64,000 bases of DNA from the NCBI RefSeq assembly GCF_964204865.1, contig NC_135263.1, positions 17,839,426-17,903,425 on the forward strand. The letters run 5' to 3'. Shown in pieces: positions 56,060 to 64,000 of the stretch. The position numbers and the translations under genes are program-made. Source of the stretch: Styela clava (taxonomy: Eukaryota > Chordata > Ascidiacea > Stolidobranchia > Styelidae). Below the pieces are notes generated by a model. It was not told the DNA's origin and ran no database searches. It saw only the letters and a program-made list of their open reading frames with translations. Numbering within the stretch: position 1 is the first letter of the stretch; every line of letters begins with the position of its first letter.

Positions 56060-56285
56060 ATCTCAGCCAGGAAATCAACAAAAAGATTTGGTAAACACTG
56101 AAACATATAGACATAGATTCTGCCAGACCTAATAGTAATAATGAAAGTAGGAGTGATGTCACCTAAAGTCTGAAAGTTCAAATTATCAGATTATACAACC
56201 TTTTCCAATCGACCAACCACCTCCAAACCTAGTTCAGGTTCAGGAAGGATTAGGGAAACAAGAACGGTATTTCAAAATCTTAGCT
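56060..56285 (+). pseudogene. Broken partial copy of the TRF-like gene
   Basis: About 220 bases align with 57382-57560 inside the first exon of the TRF-like gene: TTCTGCCAGACCTA, AATAATGAAAGTAGGAGTGA, CGACCAAC, ACCTCCAAACCTA, TTCAGGTTCAGGAAGGATTA. The copy has in-frame stops (for example right after 'ARP') and an inserted stretch, so it is not coding. It ends about 260 bases before the real start codon. It represents only the linker just N-terminal to the first Myb. Confidence 0.8.
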
Positions 56286-56548
56286 TTATGTTGATTTTTT
56301 GTTATATTTATTTACCGTCCTTTTTCTGGCTTTGCTTCAAATTTAATAAATCTAGCATGTTTTGTTGTTCATAGTGGACAAGTTATTTTACTCGTGTTTT
56401 CTGGTTTGACAAGCAAAATAAATTCTCTCTCTTTGGCAGGCTAGTTGGAATGAATAGAAACACAATAATATCATGTCAGTGTATATGCGGAAATGTGTCC
56501 AATAACTATTGCAACATCATACAAATAATTTTTTGATGAGGACTTACC

Positions 56549-59500
56549 ATGATGGAGTTGGCAGAGAATTTATGGTTGTATGAATACTTTGTGTATTCTT
56601 CATTACGAAGATTTGTAAACTGTCATTCTATTCTGGAAAATGATCTTCTTACAGCATCGGATTTATTGACAAAGATTACTAAAGAATATGAGATTGAAAA
56701 ATATGATGATAAACGTGGTATTCATTTTATGTGGGGATTCGTTGCGACTGTTGTTGAAATTAAACATGAATCCACTGCAGACATTGTTAGATCCTTGCAG
56801 GACGGCCTTGCTTACTTGAATTCAGCATTGAAATGCAAATTCAGTTATTCTAAAGATGCTTCTAATAGATTTATGAAAGAATTGCGCAGGGTTAAAGCTG
56901 AGACTATAATTCAAATAATCAAAGTGCTTTTAAACAACAAGTCCGAATCAAGAATTGTGTTCAATCGATATCAAGAATCACTATCTGAATATCAGCAGGA
57001 CAGCATTAAATGTGTTCTTCTTGGTCTTCATGATACAAATGGATTGCTTTGCTCATTCACAGAATATGTAAATATTGTAGCCGCAACTGTGCAAAAAATG
57101 CTTGACATTGTTCCAGATCCTTTTATAGTCAATGTTGCGAATACCTGCCATGAAAAACTTAATGTGATGTCAGAAGAATATCAAGGAATGATTGATATTT
57201 ATGAATCAGATTCCAATGATGACCCAAATCAAGAATTATCCCATGTAGAGCAAAGTGAAAACCTTGATTTAATGCAAGATAAAAGCAATCAAGATACCAT
57301 GCCTTCGGAAACTTTTTCTGCCAGTAATACGCATGATGTTGATAATTCCAAACCATTATGTGCACCGGAAAAAAAATCACAGCCAGAAAATCAGCAAGAA
57401 GATTTGATAAAGGAAGCTTCTGCCAGACCTATTAATAATAATGAAAGTAGGAGTGACGTCACCTCAGATCGCCCTAAAGTTCCAATTATACCATTTCCCA
57501 ATCGACCAACTACCTCCAAACCTAATTCAGGTTCAGGAAGGATTAGGGGAGTAAGTATTTCAAAACATTCTCATAGTTGGACGGCATCTTCTGTTATAAG
57601 TTATTCTTCCACACATAAGCGTCAATTCAACCCAGTGCAGGACACTTATATCATTATGGGAATTCAAAAGTTTGGAACGAGCAAAAATAAATGGAAAAAA
57701 ACTTTAGACTCATTCCCTTTTCCTGAATATAGAACCGCTAGTCATTTGAAAGATCGATGGAGGACAATGTTGAATAAAAAAGAGGTGACAATTGTGGATA
57801 ACGAAGTTAAATTGTCCAACAAGTATATTACACTGTTTAAACACTTGGAATCCAAATTTGATTCGAACATTTTGAGTAATAAAAAAAAAAAAATAACTGA
57901 TTTCTTGGATGATAAGAAATCAGATAAGTCACTTGAGTTGAATTATTCTCCTCCAGAAGTTATATCAGATGCAGAAAGCTCAACATCTATGAATCCATCT
58001 GATATGGAGTGTGTGAAAAACTGGTTAGAAACTGGTACGAGGGTAAAAAAGAAAGTTGTTAAAAAAGCTCCTGCATTGTTACAAACTGGGAAAAAGAATA
58101 GAGATCTCTTTACTCCAGAATCATCTAAACCTACCAGTTCTAAAACTTTGAAGAATCTAACGAAGTCTTCAGACATATATGTTCAAAATGAATCAAATGA
58201 GAATTCGAACACGGTGCCGCCGGTGGCTTTGGGGGAGAGTGAAATCCATACCTTGGAACAAAAGAAAAGGGATGTCGCTATAAAAAGCAAGAAATATGGA
58301 ATTAACCCACAGACAAACCCAAACTCGTCAGAGGATTTCAAAAACACAAATAACAATGCAAGTATGAAAGAACAGAATGTGGAAAATAAACGTTTGAAAA
58401 AAATGTCTGATGAAGATAACGTTTCTTTCAACAAAGATATCCTGATTGATACAGAATCACAAAATATAGCGCAATCTGAGGGCCTTGATTCTGAGCCCAT
58501 TCAAGATGATAGTATGCGGCGGCATGGTCTTGATAATAAAAATGATGATCCTGGAATAAAAACACCAGTAATATCAGACGTTGAAAAAAATGTATCTAAT
58601 TCAAGGATTACAGACTCTGACATGGTAGAAGTTGAGGTTGTAGATGATATGGAAAATATTACATCAGCTAGTACATCTCAGTCGCAAAAAAAGAACTGCA
58701 CTGTAAATGCCATAACTTCAACGAATATTGACATGAGCCAATCTTCTCAAACTTTAGGAACAACATCAGGAGAAGATTCGTCTGTGAAAGAATCAATACT
58801 AACAAGCACTGATCAATCCATAACAAATATTGGGAACAAGTTTATTACTGATACCACACAAGCACAAAAAAGTTTAACTCCGCCGTCTGTACTGGTTCAA
58901 GTTGATATCACTGGGAATATTGCAGATTCAGACGGAAGAAATGATGAAAATAGTTTCCCATCACTCGTGTCAACTGATGAAAATTCAGGTAATCCATTAT
59001 TGAATTTAAAGCGGTTGCAAACTACTTGTTCGTGCGGCACCAAATTATCAAGGGAAAACTCACGACCCACTTACATGAAAAAAAAATTGCTGCTCTTAAA
59101 ATTAAATAAGACTCAATTTTGTTATCGTTATTAATGTGTACTTTACCTATTTAAAATTGGTAAACCTGTACGCAAAGTTGAAAGGTCAACACTTCTTTCT
59201 CAACTCTGCCTGGCTTTTCTTCAAAATACTAAAAAAAAATTCGGGCCGCACTTAGCAAATTGCACCCTTTGGGAACCGCTGCTATAATATATTTATTTCA
59301 CAGCGATCAAGACAGTGTTATTGAGTTCGGAGGGAATTGCAAAAAAACTGCTCTAATGTAGTTTAATTCAAAAAATGAATATAGCAATAGCACTGTTATA
59401 TTTTTTTATATAATGTGTTTCATACTTGCTCATAACAAGTTTTTCGAATGCCTATTTCCTAATCTATAGAAAAATCATCGCACTAAGTGCACACACACAC

Positions 59501-61438
59501 TACAGGTGCTAATGGAGTTCCACATCAGTAGATTCAATGAATCTCGTCCTATTCCATGTATTTTTTGTTTTAATTGCTCTCACAGGGTTGTGGAAATTTT
59601 GCTACCATGCTATGCCAAGGTATATTTAGTGTGATGGCAAGTAAAGATCACTCATCTTAAGTGGTTCAGGAATTACGCTGCGCATTTGTATTGTGTACAG
59701 ACATGACTTTTCCTGCGTCACTACCTCTTGGTCAAAACTTGTGATTATTAATAAAGTAAAAATATTATTGTTTCTTGCACGAAATTATTTATTTTTTATT
59801 CCTATTCCACTCCGGTTATCAAGTTTTGATTAATCGTCATTCATTGTACAAATTAGTTTTAGGCACGGAAAAGGGACAAAGAGAAGCACTACGACCTCAA
59901 TCACCTTCAGCATCAGAGTACATAACTGCAGAAGAAGATTCTGTCAAAAGCTCTGAAATATCTCGTGTTCCGATTGAGGAAAGCAGATATTCAAAAGAAT
60001 TAAATGTTCTGAAATGTTTAGATGTAAGTAGTTCTATTATAAGTTTCGATAGTTAACTCATTCGCAGCATTTTAGTTAAATATTTAAATATATCATTAAG
60101 GATAGGATTGACATATTTATCCTGAGGGAAAGAAAAGCCGATAAGACGGCTTACCCATATGGCGAACCACGACCTCTCGTCCAGTTACCATTCCATGTCG
60201 GGTATGGGATTAGTTAGTCATCAGTTTCCAGAAGCATGGGCTTGATGGTGGAGAAGGCCGTAACCGACCAGCGGTTACGTAAACCACAGTACGGCAGCGA
60301 GGAGTTCAGCAATCCTCTCGCACATAACTATCCCTGTATAGGGTTCGATCGAACCCACGCAGATTAATCAGAGGTGCGGTGTTGAGCGCATTACTAACGC
60401 TTAGCATGATAAGCCACACTGTCGTGCCTTGAGCCACACAGCCAGCTCTTCTAGACTTGAACTGAAGCGCTGTATTGTGTATCCTCATCCAGACACATAT
60501 AGAGCTTTTATTTTATTCCAATTTCTTTATCATTTAATAATTATCTATATAATTAGGATGCTGATATTCCCAACAATATTGAACAGTGGATGGAGAACAA
60601 TTCAATACAAAATTTTGAGGATGAAGCAGTGAACTTGACACAAGATACAGAACCCTCAATTGAACAGGAGGAGTCTTCGACCAAAATGACTATTAAAAAA
60701 GAATTTATTGCTCCAGATAACACCGATTTGAATGACAGACCTCTAGAACCTCCACCAAGTGAGATTATACTAAAAAATCATTGTACTTTCGATAACACTC
60801 CTGTTCTAGTACTTCAGAAAGTAAAGTTAGAGTCAGGGGAATTGACCACAGATGTCTGCATCCTTGTAAATAACACTGATGAGGATAGTATGTTGGAATC
60901 TGGAAATAATGAGGGTCAGAATGATCCTATTTCTTCTGATGTTGCTGATCAAGATACTTCCTCCCATGTTGATAAGACAGTTTCACCAATTGAGGGAAAG
61001 GATAAAGCATCTGTTGAAAAAGTTGTTGGCATCGACCTGACAAATAGAATGGTTTCGACTTCCGAAGTCACTGCTGCTGAAGAAACTATTACTAAAACTA
61101 ATAGTATCAAGAGTAGTCGAGATTTCCAATACAAAAGAAAGAGGAAAAGAAAAGTGATACTACATGACCAAGAAATTCCAATTAAATTATTAAAAGAAGA
61201 TGAAATGCTTTTTCCAGCAGAAACTTTCAACAAAGATCCATCTGGAATCTTTTTAATGACTGGAAAAAGTAGACAAGGACGGAGAAGGGGATGGACTGAA
61301 GAAGAAGATGGAAATTTGTTAGATGGCGTAAATAAATATGGTGAAGGAAATTGGAAAAAGATACTTGATGAATTTGATTTCTATAACAGAACTGCTGTGA
61401 ATCTAAAAGACCGGTACAGAGTATTGAAAATGCAATGA
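56549..61438 (+). CDS. TERF1/2-like: TRF-like telomere-repeat binding protein with two Myb/telobox domains, 3 exons, 1,160 residues
   Basis: Exons 56549-58988, 59863-60023 and 60557-61438 join in phase (TTCAG|GTAATC to TTTTAG|GCACG, phase 1; TTAGAT|GTAAGT to AATTAG|GATGC, phase 0), giving 3,483 nt with TGA. Residues about 5-215 are helical and resemble the TRFH dimerisation domain ('LWLYEYFVYSSLRRF' to 'PFIVNVANTCHEKL'). A first Myb lies at about 357-412 ('RTASHLKDRWRTM', a telobox). A second ends the protein at about 1105-1160 ('RRRGWTEEEDGNLLDGVNKY', 'NRTAVNLKDRYRVLKM'). Between them is a long polar, acidic linker. TRF1 and TRF2 are about 440-540 residues with one C-terminal Myb, so this is twice the size with an extra Myb. 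It should bind TTAGGG repeats as a dimer at telomeres. The ATG at 56549 is followed by a second ATG; either could start. TRF1 versus TRF2 cannot be told apart by eye. Confidence 0.85.
57617..57785 (+). other. First Myb/telobox of the TRF-like protein
   Basis: Encodes 'QDTYIIMGIQKFGTSKNKWK', then 'FPEYRTASHLKDRWRTM'. The helix-3 telobox LKDRWRTM is intact, while the first helix lacks the usual WTxEED and has FNPVQD instead. That suggests DNA recognition by helix 3 is kept but the fold is divergent. Confidence 0.75.
59225..59290 (-). repeat. hAT terminus in intron 1 of the TRF-like gene
   Basis: On the minus strand AGCAGCGGTTCCCAAAGGGT then AGTGCGGCCCG is a typical hAT end; no partner end was seen. 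Confidence 0.45.
60133..60432 (-). repeat. tRNA-derived SINE, copy 3 (most complete)
   Basis: On the minus strand it begins GGCACGACAGTGTGGCTTAT, has B-box-like GGGTTCGATCGAACCC and ends CATACCCGACATGGAATGG, then GTCTTATCGGC. It lies in the second intron of the TRF-like gene. Confidence 0.7.
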
Positions 61439-61532
61439 CTATTCTTTTGTACCATTGATGTGTTGTCCAATAACTATTACCTTCGCAAATCACAGAGACA
61501 TTGAAATATTTGTAACATGTTGTGTATTTTAA

Positions 61533-61538
61533 AATAAA
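61533..61538 (+). terminator. Candidate poly(A) signal AATAAA for the TRF-like gene
   Basis: AATAAA about 95 bases after the TGA stop. Confidence 0.5.
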
Positions 61539-61539
61539 T

Positions 61540-62105
61540 GCTGTACCTCCCAATGCAGATGATTTTTGTATAGTGCATTTTTCGTTTGTTCACTAATGTT
61601 TTCACTACATTTTGTTAGTTTATTTTTACACATGATTACTCATTTTATTTTATATTTCATTCATTTTACAATTCCTGTTACTATATGTTTGCAGATGTTG
61701 GAATACCTTCTAATATATCTATAGCCTAATTGAAATTTTTTCTGAACGATGGAAGCATTTTAATGCTGCTGAGTACTCATCTGGATCTAGTTAGAAAACC
61801 TGAAATAATGGATAGAGATTTCAAATTGAAAATCCTACTTACATCTTGGTTCCCAAGCTTCATACTACGTGCATGTACAGTTATCTGTATGCAAGAAATT
61901 TGAACACTGAGACAACATATCAAAGCTGCTCTAAGCCACTATTGTCAAAATTGTCCCTGTTAAAAGCAAAATTTTTGTTGAGATAGGCACAATGACTTCG
62001 AAGCAAGCGAAAAAAATTGCCTCTACCCGACTGTATATACATCCATGAATCAATAACACAAATTGCATTTGGTCCTTTGCATTCAAGGAATTATGAGGAA
62101 ACGAA
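61540..62105. other. Intergenic
   Basis: AT-rich, no gene or repeat recognised. Confidence 0.4.
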
Positions 62106-62108
62106 ATC

Positions 62109-62655
62109 ATGAAGAGAGATGCACAAAATATTTGTCAAATTGATGAAGCTGATTGTGTATATGAGAAAGTATCGAACATCAGAAACTTCTGTCTAGGGAA
62201 ATTCAAAGAGGTAAGTCAGTTTTTAACAACTGTATATAGTAGCTACCATGAAAATCATTTCCCCACATCACAACATATTCCACCTCTTAAAATGTAGAAA
62301 TTGGATGTTTTTAGATAGACGATTCAATTATATAAATTGAGCTTGCATCTACTTGAATGTTTTGACTGAATCGATTTGTAGAAACAAGAACTGGGAAAAA
62401 GTTCGACTGATTTTGAATCATAAATTTGCATTCAAGGCAGAAAATTTATTTCAACTTGATGGGCAGTTAGGCATCACTGAGTCGTCTTGTTTTCTGACTA
62501 TTTCTGTATTTGCTGGTAACTATAAAACAACCATTTTCCAGTAACTTGATAATGTTGTGCCATATGCTAGCTTTGTTTATTGTGAAAAGCGTAATAGATT
62601 TTAATCTACATTTTTCTTGTTTTCAGATTGGGCCCGACACAAATGTGAGAAGCTA
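62109..62655 (+). CDS. Possible two-exon micro-gene (about 43 residues)
   Basis: ATG at 62109, with an in-frame TGA four codons upstream, opens 34 codons ending at a strong donor AAAGAG|GTAAGT (exon to 62210). A strong acceptor TTGTTTTCAG|ATTGG at about 62625 continues in phase for nine codons to TAG. The product would be polar ('QNICQIDEADCVYEKVSN'). No family is recognised; it could equally be a non-coding RNA with a real intron. Confidence 0.25.
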
Positions 62656-62659
62656 GTCT

Positions 62660-64000
62660 ACCGGATTAAAAATACAGACTGTTTGAATTACAGTTAGCGC
62701 TAGGTAATTATTGAATGAAAATCAAATGCATTGGATTTACATCACTCTATCTTGGAGATAGATGTGTTTGAAAGTGGAAATAAAGTGAAGAGATTCGATG
62801 AAAATTGTTATTCACATTTGTAAGCTGCCTAGTTCAAGACCTGAATTAAATATCATTTGTTTTTCCACATGACATAGACTGCTATTGTTGATGAAAAGTA
62901 TAGCATTCGACGATGATGCTCACAAATCAATCTAATACATTTGGACATTGTGCAATCGAGTTGTTTGACTTTTATGGAATTTTTGAAAATTCTAGGTAAA
63001 TGCCAATTGTGGTACAGAATACTGATGGGGGGTGGAGAAATATTTGAAATGAAGCACAAAAATCATTTACGCATGGAATGCTTAGAGCACAGCAGATGTC
63101 ACATGCACCAGGTATTTCAATCCGAATGTGTACGTGTCAAACATGATGCAGTCATACTCTGGTTTAGGTTTCAAGGGGTAATTTCGTATATCTTCCATTC
63201 AACATGTAAAATTGAATATTCACTTAATGAAATATTAGTGAGGTTTGGCTAGCTTATGTTTCTTAATTTACAGATATAGACATAGTTTTTCATTATCAAT
63301 TTGGTATAGAGTGACTTTGCAGGACTTTTCTCATTCTAAGGATGCTGAAGACACTATATATAATAAGTGTTTCATGCGTCAATGATTTATTTAGTATTGA
63401 ACCCGTCTGATTATTTATGTAACTGTGTGGGGTGGTAACAGTCTCAGTGATCCTCCAAGGTTGCATCGTTACTCCCCAATCATAGCGAAAGCGTTCGTTT
63501 ATCATTTTTATATGTATGCGTATATGTGTTCTATCTAGTTTTGGCAAATGAAATAAACACTCAGCACCAGTTCTCAAACTTTTTTGTACCCTTGCCCTCT
63601 TACAGCACTTAATAATATGCATCGCCCTGGAGGAAATAAAAAAAAAATGTTGAGTAATAAATAATTTTACAAACTTAATAAAAATTTAGACTAATCAAAT
63701 ATATATCAAGGTGTTGTTTGATGATACATACAACCGACCTTGGGGCCTTGACACGAGTTTTTTAATATTTGAAGAAATTTTGATCAGGTACAATATTGAA
63801 TCGCCTCGTTCGCTGATGGAACTGGTCACTGATCTGTTTCACTGCTTTTATAGCAATTGGCATCATGGCTAAAAAGTCCCGACCGGGAATTCGAGGGAAA
63901 ATGCTTCAACCGCAGCGTGGCTTTTGACGTTGCAGTATAATTTAGCAAGTTACTTCCCCGTGGATCAAAAGCAATTTCGTGCGATCTTTTGCAGGTATCA
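62660..64000. other. Intergenic to window end
   Basis: AT-rich; only a hAT terminus near 63565-63625 (CAGTTCTCAAACTTTTTTGT, then TGCCCTCTTACAG) is recognisable. The open frames here have no support. Confidence 0.4.

Noticed and set aside
55202..56132. Open frames of 69 and 143 codons upstream of the TRF-like gene
   Set aside because: They cross a transposon core, a SINE tail and the broken TRF copy, so they are mosaics of repeats.
56600..58500. Minus-strand frames inside the TRF-like first exon
   Set aside because: Shadows of the coding strand.

Overview
This is AT-rich nuclear DNA from an animal. Genes have many exons with GT-AG introns, and the sequence between them is dense in small DNA transposons. 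The gene families (a secreted VWA7-like/ITIH protein, a TRF-type telomere protein with a TRFH-like region and telobox Mybs, and an STKLD1-like kinase with ARM-like repeats) point to a deuterostome. Short 5' leaders ending in splice-acceptor-like AGs would fit the spliced-leader trans-splicing of tunicates, so an ascidian is my best guess. That is inference; no species marker was tested. || Layout. 0.4-1.2 kb: a 789-bp foldback element with a 9-bp target duplication and a smaller MITE nested inside it. 2.0-4.0 kb (+): an intronless kinase gene. 5.1-6.3 kb: a MITE split by a hAT-like element. 6.9-11.5 kb (-): a five-exon gene for an unidentified 678-residue protein with a Cys-rich N-terminus and a C-terminal membrane anchor. 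12.8-38.8 kb (-): one 29-exon gene of 1,731 codons whose exons all join in phase; it fuses a VWA7-like secreted protein to a complete inter-alpha-trypsin inhibitor heavy chain (ITIH). 38.9-55.6 kb: transposon territory with nested hATs, duplicated blocks, an SNRPG retropseudogene, remnants of a CXC-type ORF and a perfect 155-bp inverted repeat. 56.5-61.4 kb (+): a three-exon TRF-like gene of 1,160 codons with two Myb/telobox domains, preceded by a broken copy of part of itself. 61.5-64 kb: mostly non-coding. || How it fits together. The fusion gene should make a secreted matrix protein with two vWA metal-binding domains and the Asp-Pro-His-Phe site through which ITIH chains are cleaved and linked to glycosaminoglycan. 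The TRF-like gene should act at TTAGGG telomeres, and several MITEs here carry short (CCCTAA)n runs. The genes do not look like a pathway. The observations most worth following are the VWA7-ITIH fusion, the dual-Myb TRF and the perfect hairpin. All gene models were built by hand from open frames, splice sites and phase; none is backed by transcripts.
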